The translations under genes were made by a program, and so were the position numbers. Shown in pieces: positions 1 to 10,550 of a DNA stretch of 64,000 bases; position 1 is the stretch's first letter; the number at the start of each line of letters is the position of its first letter. The notes beneath the pieces are model-generated. The model did no database searches. It worked only from the letters and a program-made list of their open reading frames with translations, and was not told where the DNA came from. The stretch is from Rhizoclosmatium globosum (Eukaryota > Chytridiomycota > Chytridiomycetes > Chytridiales > Chytriomycetaceae). The stretch lies in NCBI GenBank assembly GCA_002104985.1, contig MCGO01000006.1, positions 744,001 to 808,000 of the forward strand. The letters run 5' to 3'.

Positions 1-286
1 TCGAGTGCCTTGCGTTGCTTTATGGGATTCCTTGGAATGGATATTTGTAACAAAGTTGGATGGAAAGGACGAACTGAAGAGTCATGGAAGTTGTTTTGGA
101 AATTGAATAATTAATTGAATTGAAGGCACCAACCTATTGCACGGAAACAGGCCAAATAAATGCGTAGGAATGTGCCAAAGTGTATACAAAATACTGTCCT
201 AAGGAATATGGGACGGATACGGAAGGCTGTTCCGGAACCCTTCCGGCCCTCAAAAATCCGAGAGGGTGTTTTAAAATCTCGTAAGA

Positions 287-2010
287 ATGATGCTGCGAAA
301 GGCGCCACGTTCCACGGGTCTCCGCATCCGTCCATCGTCCTCGTCAACTGCCTCGAACTCTGGAATCGACTACTCGTCCTGGGATCCAAAAGTAGTTCGT
401 CCGTACAAAGGCCAGAACTTTTTCAAAGTGCTCAATTCGTTCGTTGTCTTTCGTCTCTGTGCAATCCCATCTTTTGTTCGATGGGGCCCTACTCTGCTTG
501 AGACGATGGAGAAGCTTCCTGGCTTGAAGCAAGTGAGCCATTTGGTGGTCAAGAATACTTTCTTCAGCCATTTCTGTGGTGCGTTGCTCAGACCCCCTTT
601 GCTCCTTCATCATGGCTAATAAGATGACCTATAGGCGGTGAAGATATCAAGGAAGTACATGCTACAATGCAAAACTACCGCAAGCGAGGCCTTGGCGTAA
701 TCCTTAACTATGCAGGTAAAGAGGTGAAGTGGCGTCAATATGGCTGATACTGATATGATACCACCAGTGGAAGCCGATGTCTCAACTGCAAATCCAACAA
801 AGGATCAAATTGTTACTGAAGCAAAGAGAGTGCTGCCGGAATGATTGAATCAGTTGATATTGCTGCTGAACACCCTCAAAACTTTGTCGCTGCGAAGCTC
901 ACTCCATATATTCCTCCTTCTATTCTTCTGCGCTGGACAAACTCTCTCAGAACTCTCAAGTCTGTGTTTGACAAAACAGCAAGGATGGTCGTGTTACCCG
1001 CGATGTTTCCTCTCTGCTGCTTTCACTGATGTATTCCCCGCTCTTAAAGAATCTGGCTCGAGTTTGTACAGTGAGATTGACGCATCTGGAAAGGGCTCCT
1101 TCGATTTCATTGACCTCACCAACGTCTTTACCATCGTCAACCACAAAGCCCGTTCAGCCTTGCTTGTGTCCTCAAAGAACTCTAATCCCGCCCTTGAATT
1201 GGCAAATGAACAAGACTTTGCTATCTTTGATGCTGTCATTCCACACATTGAATCTCTGTTGTCCCATGCTCACTCCAAGAACGTCAAAGTTATCATTGAC
1301 GCGGAATGGACTTATGTCCAGCCAGCAATCGATGACCTCGCTCTTCATCTGTCCAAAAAGTACAACGGAGCTCGTCGTGACGCATCTCAAGGAATCAACG
1401 GCGGCCGTCCAATCGTTTTCAACACTTACCAAATGTACCTCAAAGACGCACTCCAACGCGTCCAATGGGAAATCGAACGCGCCTCCCGCGGTGGCTACAA
1501 CGTCGGAGTCAAAATTGTGCGTGGTGCTTACATTGTGAGTGAATCCCAAAGAGCCCAAGAAATGGGATACGAGAACCCAATCTGTCCGTCTCTTGAAGCA
1601 ACACACAAATCATTCAACAGTGCTATCGACTTGTGTATTGGAGAGATCAAGAAGGAGACTCCGGATCCAACAGCGTCTACACCTCTTCCCGTTCAGTTCT
1701 TTATCGCGTCGCACAACAAGGAGAGTGTATTGCACGCTTGGCTCACCCTCAAGGATTTGAAGCTGGACCCTCAGAGTGATTGTGTTGGATTCGGACAGTT
1801 GATGGGAATGCAAGATGGTACGTCGTATGCTATTGCTGCAATGGATTGAAGGGATACAAGTGTGTCCCATATGGATCTGTTGAGGTTACAATTCCATACC
1901 TTGTGAGACGTGCGCAAGAGAACAGTGCTGTGTTGGGTGGCGTGGCTGTTGACAAAAAGAACTTATGGGATGAGATTGTAATGAGACTGGGAAGAAGTAC
2001 GACTGCTTAA
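287..2010 (+). CDS. PUT1: Proline dehydrogenase, mitochondrial (PRODH/Put1 family)
   Basis: Flavoenzyme that oxidises proline to pyrroline-5-carboxylate in mitochondria. The chosen ATG opens a basic, Ser-rich leader (MMLRKAPRSTGLRIRPSSSS) that fits a targeting peptide. Introns at 579-634 and 716-767 (GT-AG) join FSHFCG to GGEDIKEV and LNYA to VEAD exactly. Recognisable PRODH blocks follow: LNYAVEAD, VIIDAEWTYVQPAID, GVKIVRGAY, FFIASHNKES and the C-terminal VRRAQENSAVLGG. Between the LRWTNS helix and the barrel is an insert with two EF-hand-like loops (about nt 964-1115). Frame breaks of 1 nt occur near 841, 990 and 1845; homology continues across each one. The family call is secure; whether the breaks are assembly errors is inferred from the same pattern in other conserved genes here. 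Confidence 0.88.
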
Positions 2011-2090
2011 ATTTCGAAATATTCCAAAGATATAGTTATTAAAATATCTACGTTATCAATCGTCCGTACGGCATTAGGGCAAGAAAAAAG

Positions 2091-3033
2091 ATGGCAAAAT
2101 CAGTCTTCAACATTTCGCATGTAGTCTCCATTGATGACTGGCTGTCAATTCTAAAGTGGATTCACCCTACGATGCTTTCCGCATTGCTCACGTATCCAAG
2201 TCTTTTCATCGTATGATTTATTCCGCTGGCTATGCTTCTGCAACACTTGAAATTCATACATACGAGCCTGAGTCAGATGAATCCAAAGGTCTTCATTCGG
2301 TATTCATTCGAGTTCCATCAAACCACTTCCAAAACGTATATGCAAACAAAGTGTTGAAGGGACTCAGCGAATTCAATATCAACGACTTCATTGATATCGA
2401 TGAAGATAGTCCACCAAAAGAACTCCGAGGGTATCCAATGTTTGCTGCGTTATGCTCGTTGACAAAGTTAACGGAAGTGTCTGTGAAACAGTCAAACTTG
2501 GTTGGATGCATTCCTCATGAGCTTCAAGTTTTGACATCGCTGAAGACACTGATTCTTTCAGGCAATGACATCCAGGGTTGCATTCCTTCTGAGCTTGGTT
2601 TGCTCTCAAACTTGGAATACTTGAACCTGTGCAAAAACAGAAACCTTTCTGGCCCGTTTCCTCCAGAGTTGGGGGCCTTGAAGAAACTATTATCGATGGA
2701 TTTGAGCTTTACATCGTTGACGGGTCCTATTCCTCCAACTTGGGGGCAGTTGGAAAACCTTCAGAGACTCCAATTGCAAGGGAACAAGGGTTTGTGTGGC
2801 GCCATTCCATCTGAATTGGGGAATATGAATCCTTAATGCTCTTTAACGCAAGTCAGTGCGGTTTGGAAGGTGCTATTCCATGGGAGTTGAGCAAGCTTGT
2901 GAATTTGCAAGTTTTGCTCCTTTCGCAGAACAGGTTGTCGGGAAAGGTTCCAAATGAATTGACGAATATACCGAATATTTTTTGCATCGAACTCTTTGGT
3001 AACGAGGATCTTGATTGTTGGTACGTGCTGTGA
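2091..3033 (+). CDS. F-box-like leucine-rich-repeat protein
   Basis: From the ATG at 2091 the N-terminus has an F-box-like helix region (DDWLSILKWIHPYDAFRIAH across a 1-nt break near 2168). About six to seven leucine-rich repeats of the plant receptor-like 23-24 residue type follow, with units such as LTSLKTLILSGNDIQGCIP and LSNLEYLNLCKNRNLSGPFP. A second break near 2834 falls in a Leu codon context; beyond it the repeats continue (LVNLQVLLLSQNRLSGKVP). No signal peptide, transmembrane segment or kinase domain is present, so this is a cytosolic LRR scaffold and not a receptor kinase. An SCF adaptor role is possible but the F-box match is weak. Confidence 0.7.
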
Positions 3034-3085
3034 TTAGCAAAAAAAAGGCTATCATTATTCCACAATTCCCCTCCAGATTCTTTAT

Positions 3086-3607
3086 TTAATAAAACTTAAT
3101 TGTGGATGAAGCCACAATCGTTGCTCCAGCTTCCTTCAAGAGTTTGTTTTGATTTGTGATGATGTCAGCCGCTTCAACACCTTCAGAATCCCAAGTGCTA
3201 TGGCAATCCCCAACGACTTGCACTTTAAATCCTTTGTTCAATGCACTTAAAACCGTTGCTGCCACACACATGTCTGATTGTGCACCAACAACCAAGTTCA
3301 TTGACACCATTGCTTTTCAACCATGCACCCAACATCTCATTGCTAAACGAATCACTTTCAGTCTTTTGAAAGACGGCTCCGTTTGCTTCTGCTGAAAGAG
3401 AGGATGCACTGGCCATCCTTTTGCCCTGGAGCCAGTGCGCTTCCGGCAGTCCGTTGTGCTGGATGAAGGATACTAAGGTTCCACTCGCACGGCGGCTTCT
3501 AGAACTCGCTCAGTATTAGCTAGTAAACTGGCAGCTTTGTAGATCGGAGGGAAGTGGACTCCATCAAACATTCCAACTTGGAGGTCGATCACAAGAACTG
3601 CAGTCAT
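3086..3607 (-). CDS. Isochorismatase-fold cysteine hydrolase
   Basis: The protein starts MTAVLVIDLQVGMFDGVHFP, which is the first strand and catalytic Asp region (DLQ) of the isochorismatase/nicotinamidase-like family. The nucleophile motif is visible downstream as VVGAQSDMCVAATV with the Cys in place, followed by VVGDCHSTWDSEG. Total length of about 170 residues suits the family. Two 1-nt frame breaks, near 3470 and 3300, interrupt the reading frame, with conserved sequence on either side. The substrate cannot be assigned; bacterial and fungal relatives are often annotated simply as cysteine hydrolases. It is divergent from the monooxygenase remnant at 3718. Confidence 0.75.
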
Positions 3608-3717
3608 TTTAGGTTAGAATATTCCGCTGTCTATAAGGAAACCGCCACAATAACGTGAACAGGTATTGTATTTGCACACTCGATTTGTTTTCTCAAACTT
3701 CTCCCACACAAGCTTCG

Positions 3718-3902
3718 ATGGGCAAAAATGTTGCAGTCATTGGGTCAGGCCTCGCTGGAGCTGTCTTGACTTGAAGATTGGTTGCTTTATGATGAACAAT
3801 GTCTTCCGTGCCTTGGACTACTTTGGTGTTGATGATGACTTTTACTACCATGATTTTCGTGACGACGTCAAGAAGGCTGTGCCAGGAATTCAGCTTAAGT
3901 AA
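3718..3902 (+). pseudogene. Internally deleted FAD monooxygenase remnant
   Basis: The ATG at 3718 opens MGKNVAVIGSGLAGAVLT, the N-terminal Rossmann GxGxxG strand-turn of a group A flavoprotein monooxygenase. It is followed almost at once, in another frame, by a C-terminal piece (FMMNNVFRALDYFGVDDDF, then DDVKKAVPGIQLK and a stop). The C-terminal piece matches the end of the copies at 42858 and 44730. About 350 codons, including the GD and DG motifs, are missing, so this cannot encode an enzyme. Unlike most genes here, the loss is a large deletion and not a single base. Confidence 0.8.
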
Positions 3903-4945
3903 ATCTTTTTCTTGTTAATTTCTTTTAATGACGCGAGGAGTAGCTCCCACGTCCACTCATTTAACGTTCTTTCGTAAGTACAAAAATCAAGTCCAGTTTT
4001 CAAACCAAGGAAAAATCTTGTCACGGCGATGCAAGTATCGGACACTCTGTAGTTTTTTGTTTGTTGTGTCCGAACGAACGCGTTTTTTGCTCTTGGAATT
4101 GTCAGGTTTGACAGGAAGGGTATAAATATTGCTTTCCTCCCTCTCTTCCTCCTCACAAATCCTCTTCCTCCTCACAAATCATCCCCTCAAACGGCCTTCT
4201 ACCAGCAGCTTCTCCCTCCCCCATCTATTCTTCAGTCTACCAGGTGTACAGGTAGGTCCTGTCCAGTCCACTCGGTCCAAATGCACAGGTAGGTCCCCCT
4301 CTGGTCCACTTAGTCCATCTCGAAGGCTATTATAGCCGCTACCAACGTCACATTGTCTCTACCAACTACTGGTCTTCTCCACCGTCGACCATTTAGCATC
4401 TACCACCCCCTTTTACGTCGTCTACATTTTTTATATTATCGCCTCGACGGAGAGCCGTCCACAGACCTATCTTGGCCGCCACTGTCACTTAGACTCTTAG
4501 TACCACGAGGAAAAGAGAAGGTGGACAGTGGTTCCGCGGGTTAGAGCCCCGCACTCGGGCAGGAGTGCGGCGTTGTGTGGGCTCCTCTTTCGAGAGCTAT
4601 CTTTCTACAGCAGGACAGCCACTTTCAGCCACTTTATATTCTTTATCGTCTGTTTTTCTTCGTATATAGCCGTGTTGATGAGCCTACAGCCACATTTCTT
4701 TCTCTATCGTCTGTTTTACATCATGATCGTTGTGTTTAAACTGGATTCTACTTGTACAAATAAATTCATATATATATTTTAGATTTTGTATCCTGTGTTG
4801 GAGAATAAGGTTGCACATGTGCAAACTCAATAGAATTTAAAAGCGAAACAGCTGAAAGTAAACTCGTATTGAAATAAAAGCCCCATAAACAAACATAGGA
4901 GACAAGGAGAGTAAGATTCGATGGTAAAGAAATGCTTCGCCCCCT
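3903..4945. other. Intergenic region, no convincing gene
   Basis: A TATA-like string lies near 4122, followed by a pyrimidine-rich stretch with a short CTCTTCCTCCTCACAAAT duplication near 4145-4180 and the 37-bp tandem repeat listed separately. Around 4535-4571 there is a GC-rich stretch that can form a perfect 8-bp hairpin (CCGCACTC with GAGTGCGG) next to a sequence similar to a tRNA T-arm. Open frames here are short, mutually overlapping and without family resemblance. Confidence 0.5.
4249..4322. repeat. Imperfect 37-bp tandem duplication
   Basis: Two adjacent units start with CAGGTAGGTCC at 4249 and 4286 and continue as diverged copies (both contain GTCCACT and GTCCA motifs). They lie downstream of a TATA-like string and a pyrimidine tract. 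Function unknown. Confidence 0.7.
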
Positions 4946-5881
4946 CTATCTCGTATTCCCCGTCCACACATTCAACTTGACACGAATATTCCGATTAATA
5001 ACACCACCCAACCCAAACCCAGGCAAAGTCCTAAAAACCCTTCCCCATGCACTCCCCCAGTAATTCTTCTTCACCAACGCAACCCTCTCCTTCACCGTCG
5101 CCCCCTCCCGATTATACAAATCCAAACTAACCAAATGAATCGGCGTACTAATAAACTGCACCATACACGGCAACGTCATTTGACACGCGAAATCCGCAAC
5201 CTGTCTCGAAACCCCGAGTTCCTTCTGCACATACCGCGAGGCAACAGGTGGTGCGAGGAACGAGGTTCCGACTGTGAGGGAGTCGCGGAGGGCAAAGAGG
5301 GCGTAGGAAACGTTTGGGATTGGTTTTGGTTTCACGGTGCCGAACCATTTTGTGAAGAGGGCGTCTTTCCAGGCGCAGAGGGTTATGTTCACGCCGGAGA
5401 TGTGAGGAATTTGGGAGGGATGGGTTTATGGGGGCTGCGATGCAAATTGATTCGACAGTGTTTGCCTGGAGGTATGAGGGTTAGGGCTTAGAACAGTACG
5501 TTTGGAGCGAAGAGGGTAAATACGTACGACTGTGTAGGTTCCTCCAAAGATTGCAAAGACGGAAAGAAGATTCGCTGTCGGGAGAACAAGAACGGGTTTG
5601 TGAGGAGCATGTGGAATCCTGATCGAAGACCTTGTCGAAGTGGCTCCTTTCCTGATGCGTTTGCGATAATACTCTTGTCTATGATGGCTACAACTAGGTG
5701 GAGAGAAAGAGGTTCAGAATACAAAGATAGCTGAAGTTGACAGGGGACGCCTCAAAGAGGAATAGCTTACTCGGTGCTACAAACAGACTCGTTGTGAACC
5801 CGCCACAAAGTCTATTGTCAGCGCTGTCCCAAGACTCTCGAACTTGTATAGCCGGAGTTCCCGGGGTGGCTTATTGAACAT
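4946..5881 (-). CDS. Unrecognised fungal membrane-protein family, copy A
   Basis: First of three paralogues in the window (others at 7940 and 13531). The start at 5881 gives MFNKPPRELRLYKFESLGTA and aligns with the start of copy B. Family signatures are DFVAG, IIDKSIIANASGKE, LFALRDSLTVGTSFLAPP, a QFISTPIHLVSLDLYNR block and RTLPGFGLGGVINRNIR. Several hydrophobic segments suggest an integral, possibly mitochondrial, membrane protein. Two introns match those of copy B. Frame breaks of 1 nt occur in exon 1 (after DFVAG) and near 5563, where the frame for VFAIFGGTY is lost. I have seen similar proteins in fungi labelled as orphan families, but no function can be given. Confidence 0.7.
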
Positions 5882-6043
5882 GCTCAAAGGACTCTAAAGC
5901 AAAAAGAACCGTCCAAAAAAAGAAGCAAGTTCTACAGGATCGATCGGACGGGATTCCAGAGAAGTTCAAAGTAGGTATCCGAAAGATTCAACTGACAATA
6001 TTGCATTGGGGGTCAAGTTTGGAAGGTAAATATAAATAGTATA

Positions 6044-7452
6044 TCATCTATTCAGGCAATCAAGCAAGCACCCATCTGTTGTTCCCATAAATACAAACGA
6101 CTCATACGGCGCTGCCATTCCCGTTCCTGCAGCTCCCACCCGTTTCTGCCCAGGAATCAATTCCCTCAACTGCAAGTCGACTTCAAACTGCATAGTCTCT
6201 GCATACCGCTTTACCAAATACCGCCAATAACACGCATTCGCAGCAGGTGTCAAATAACGATTCCTTAAATCGTCCCACGCGTTCTCCGCAATTGTTTTTG
6301 CTTCTCCGGATTCGCCAACAGTTCCTTCATCACTCTTGGAAGATTCTCCTTGAACGGTGAAGGCACAAGGACCATATTTTGCTGAGGAGACGCAGGATCG
6401 TAATCGAGAAGGTGATGGAAATGTTGATCCCATTCGAGTTTATCCGCAATCACGACTGACTTGCAGTTGAGGAGGTACTTTAATCGACCTGAATACGCGT
6501 GTCCTTCTGTTTGGAGGAGGTATTTGTATTTGCAATGGTCTGTGATTGTCTTGTGGTCTGTGAGGTTTATGCATTCTGGGCAGTTGAGTTTCATGCACGA
6601 CCAGCGTAGCTCTTTGATGTCTGCCCAATCTTCTCCGGAATACGTAAGCGCATGCTGTTCAAGTCAAGTCAACGCTGTTAGATTCCTATACCGTCCAACC
6701 AAGACAGATATTACCTCTCGATTCACAATTCCCATTGGCGCACCCCTCCACAGCACCTTCCCAACCTTCTCCCCCCACTCTCCTCCACCCTCCTAATCTC
6801 ATTCCTCACTCCCGATACGAAAGCACCCCGACCTCCGGCCACGCCTGAAACCCAAAGTCAGGAACCAACCACCCACCCTCCTTCCCAACCCGTCGACTCA
6901 TCACCCACACCCCATCCACACCCTCCGCCCCCCGATCCTCGATATTCACGGCGAATTCAATGTCAGGCAGCGGGTCCGGAGACTGGATGACGGCTGGTAT
7001 AACTGATCCAGGAGCAGTTTCGCACGGGCGGCGTTTCCGTGGTGTGATCTGTACTCTTTTATGTAGAGGGATCCGTTTTTGAGGGCTGCGAGGAGTTGGA
7101 AGGCGTCGTTTTGGTGTGGGCTGTGACGGAGTGTGAAGAGGGAGTCAAAGTATGTGCGGGTGAGGGGAGGGTTTTTGGTGAAGAAGGATGCTGTTTTGTC
7201 GAGGGGGGTAAAGAGGGATGGGAAGTGGGTGAGGCATTCTGAGTGGGTTAAGGCGAGGTTTGTTGGGCTGAATGTTGGGTTGGATGTGGTTTGGTTTGAT
7301 GGGTTTGAAGGCGTAGCAATAGTGGTGGTAGTGATTGGCGGTGAAGGGCTAAAGAAGGATTGAAGAAAGTAGATGTAGTAGAGTGAAGTAAGAACGAGGA
7401 TAACAAAGACGGCACTTCGTTTGGGTATCATTGTGAGCACTTTCTTGGGCAA
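6044..7452 (-). CDS. GT90 (CAP10-like) glycosyltransferase, type II membrane protein
   Basis: The N-terminus has a short basic cytosolic tail and one signal-anchor helix (SAVFVILVLTSLYYIYFLQS), then a Ser/Thr/Pro-rich stem, as expected for a Golgi type II glycosyltransferase. The C-terminal half holds the CAP10/GT90 signature: CKYKYLLQTEGHAYSGRLKY followed by LLNCKSVVIADKLEWDQHF and a terminal Tyr/Trp-rich helix. Related enzymes transfer xylose or glucose in fungal capsule or cell-wall glycans and in protein O-glycosylation. The middle part (about 6640-6960) and nt 6300-6330 contain frame breaks; recognisable pieces such as GFQAWPEVGV lie between. The donor sugar cannot be predicted. Confidence 0.78.
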
Positions 7453-7939
7453 CCCCTTCCAAATTTAGTAACAGATTGAGCTCCTTGTCCCTATTAAATC
7501 CGTCTTCAATAAGGATTCTCCCAAAGAAGAAGTATATTATCGACAGAATTGCTCTGGATTCATCGTTCGTTGAAAGACTTCCTGATGAGGGTCAAATTCA
7601 TTTCACAAATTCAATTCCTTGAACTTTCTACACGGTGTTTATTTGGCCCTTGTACAAAAAGGGGTATCATCAGTTTGCGGTTATCACAAAAATACGGCAT
7701 GAACAAGAAGAAAAAAAGAGAAGAAAGCAATAATGGAAAGAAAAAAAAACAGTTGTACAATGATGACGTAAAGTAAAAAACACAAATGCTGCTCGTAACT
7801 GCTGCTGTTGATAAAATGCTCGACCGGCAAATATTTTGCCTAAATCTTGCAAGTGCTTGTAGAGATTGATTGAGATGAATGGAGTAATGGATGGACGTAG
7901 TGGAATGATTTGGTATAGTTGGGGATACAGGGGGGGCTA
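7453..7939. other. Intergenic region
   Basis: A/T-rich spacer with an A/G-rich stretch at about 7700-7760. It lies upstream of the GT90 gene and downstream of copy B of the orphan membrane family. No coding or RNA signal seen. Confidence 0.5.
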
Positions 7940-8954
7940 TTAATGCAAAGTGTGGTGTGGGTGGATGAGATGGTTCAACTCAATTCTGAAGTGTTTGTTG
8001 GCAACACCACCAATACCAAACCCAGGAAGAGTTCGAATAACTCGACCAATAGTAGACTTCCAGTACGTCTTTGAGATGAGCGCACTGTGCTCCTTGAAAG
8101 TGAACTCTGGGTGGTTGTACAAGTTCAAAGCGTACAAATGGATGTTTGTGGAAAAGAACTGGACCGCACAAGGAGCACCGATTTGAGCAGTCACGTCTGC
8201 GGTGTGCTTTGAGAGACCCGCTTGTTGGAGGTAAGGAGAGATTAAGGGTGGCGCGAGGAAGGCGGTGGCAACCGTGAGTGAGTCACGGATGGCAAAGAGA
8301 CCGAGGGTGAGCTTTGGCAGGGGCTTTGGGGTCACTGTGCCGTACCACCGGGTGAAGAGGGAGTCCTTCCATCCGTTGAGGGCAATGTTGACTGCTGACG
8401 ATGTGAGGAACTTTGGAAGTGTTGGTCGGATGTCAGAGTGGACACAGATGGTTTCGACAGAGTTTGCCTATTAGAGAGAAGGTGTGGTGGTTAGTTAGTT
8501 GGGTGTTAAGTGTAAGTGGTTTATCAAATTTGTTGGGTGAGGGAGTTTCATGTTCTACTGTGTGCGCCCACCCAATCAGAGATAAAAATAGGTACGTACA
8601 ACAGCATAGGTTCCTCCAAAGATGCAAAAGACGGGGAAGAAGTAGGGCTGGCGGAGGAACTGGTGCGGTCGGGTAACCAGGAGGGTTGTCATGTTTTTAA
8701 TGCCTTGGTTGAAGGTCTCTTTGCCTGAGGCGTTGGTGATGATGGCCTTGTCGATGATCGCCACGGCTGTTCCAAGTAGAGTGCGTTAGTACTCTCCTAG
8801 CAGATAGCAGAAGACTCGAGTGCTCACCTGGAGACACGAGCAGAGAGGCTGCGAATCCAGCAACAAAGTCCACAGTCAGAGTACCGCCCAGACTCGCTGT
8901 TGCCCTAGCAAGCTCTAGTTCCTGCTGGATGATTGAAGTAGTCTTGTTCTCCAT
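7940..8954 (-). CDS. Unrecognised fungal membrane-protein family, copy B (intact)
   Basis: The only undamaged member of the three-copy family. Exons 8954-8828, 8766-8600 and 8467-7940, separated by GT-AG introns of 61 and 132 nt, sum to 822 nt (273 residues plus stop) with no frame break. The protein begins MENKTTSIIQQELELARATA and carries GGTLTVDFVAGFAASLLVSP, VAIIDKAIITNASGKETFNQ, GLFAIRDSLTVATAFLAPP, DVTAQIGAPCAVQFFSTNIH and VIRTLPGFGIGGVANKHFR. At least three to four hydrophobic segments are likely membrane helices. The order of blocks is the same in all three copies, so this copy is the reference for repairing the other models. No enzymatic motif is visible. Confidence 0.8.
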
Positions 8955-10550
8955 CTTAACGTACGTAGTAGTATCACTGGTAGTCTGAGTTGATTGGGTG
9001 ATGGTGGGTGGTTGTTGAGTTGCGTGGCTGAGGTGTCCTAACGTAGAACTTTTTTTTTCCGTTGAGCCCTCGAGATTTTATCCGGCCAACCAAACTGCCC
9101 CTTTCGAATCCCTTCCTTCTTCTCAAAACGTGTTGACGATGACGCCCTGGAAAATTTTACATCTTGTCCGGAAAAATTGCGTCATTGCCACGCGCGAAAA
9201 TGAGTGAATTCAGCCCCCAACACAGACAAACTCAAACTGCTCGTGACTCCGATCCCACCCACGTGCGGGTGCCTTCTTTTTATGTTGCAAAACGTGTAAA
9301 TCATGATGATTACTGCGTGAACCTTATTTGTAATGGCTGCAATCATTTATAAGCAGTTTGAAACATGCAAAACTGACATTTAGGCTTTTCGTTACGTTTC
9401 ATCTCACTCATCCTTTCCCTTTGTTTCACATTTTGAACTCGAATCAGGTTCATTTTCCTCTTTGTTCCTGTCAATGTCAATCAATCCTTCCACGAAATTC
9501 ATTCACTTTCGGTGGCTTCCGGGAATTGATTTTCGTAAATTAATGGAGAATCGGATCAAAAATATTATAAAAGAACTTGCTCAGAAAATAATAATGGTTT
9601 TCGCTTGGTTTGTTTGGATTTCTGTTTTCGATCAAGTACGAGTCACATTGCGATTGCTGTGGCCGCCCTTATTTTCCAAATCACATCACAGCCTCCAAAC
9701 AAAGCATAATAACTGTGTTAAGGTTGAAATAAGGGAAGGGATGAAAGAGGGTTGGGTTTGGGTTAGGACGCATGTGCAATTTGTGCAGCCACCAACACCC
9801 AGATGCGTCTTAACTTCTGGTATCGTGCAGCGAAAGTCTTTTGTGTCGACACCATCGCGTCTTTCTCGTTTCAAGTGTCTGGCACCCTTATTTACTCCAA
9901 GCAGCCACCAAAATTTAAGGTATTTATCGTAGAACTTAGATACCCGTACCATTCCTCCAAAAGATAAACCAAACCAACCTAAAAAATATGCATAGTAAGT
10001 TCGCAACAGTGTCCATAAATGGACCACAATGAACGCACACAAATCGACTAATTAGGGTTCATCCGTTGTTTATCTTATCATTTTTGATTGAGCAAATTAA
10101 CAGAGTGCGAATGCGAATGATGATGGAGGGACTTGGTAGAGTCGCACTCAAAGTGGAACCGGAACTCCATCAGCAACCGCTTTCTTCCGACACACAGCCA
10201 CCCTGCCGCCAACTGTTGGACCACCTCCCAAAAAAATCGAGTCGGATGCTCGACCCACGTGACTCATGATGACAATGAAAGGGGAAGAGAAGGGAGGGGT
10301 GCAAGGAATTGGTGATCAAGTAAGAAAAGTAACGGCTTGATGTTCGTAGCAAGAATTCATTTATTTCATGTCATCAATATCGAAAGGGATTGCGGCTATG
10401 CATAATTGTTAGAAATCCTTCTGTGCATACCTTACGTACGGTTTACAAAATAACTCGTATATTCTTCCCACCTTTCTAAGCCTTTCTCTTCCATTCCCTT
10501 TTCTATTCTATTCCATCCACTTTTCAAATAACAAGAAACCAGTCAATAAA
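8955..10550. other. Long divergent intergenic region
   Basis: About 1.6 kb between the divergently transcribed orphan membrane gene (copy B) and the tomosyn-like gene, presumably holding both promoters. It contains a T-run near 9050 and A/T-rich patches near 9560-9590. The overlapping open frames between 9462 and 10042 have no domain resemblance and no supporting introns. Nothing else was recognised. Confidence 0.5.

Noticed and set aside
287..2010. Calling proline dehydrogenase and other conserved genes pseudogenes
   Set aside because: Only 1-nt breaks are present, conserved residues persist throughout, and the same pattern affects nearly all genes in the window.
4520..4580. A tRNA gene
   Set aside because: Only a T-arm-like element is present; no acceptor stem, D-arm or anticodon arm can be folded around it.
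9462..10042. Two opposing open frames of more than 110 codons in the 9-10.5 kb spacer
   Set aside because: No recognisable residue pattern, and they overlap in antisense, as expected by chance.
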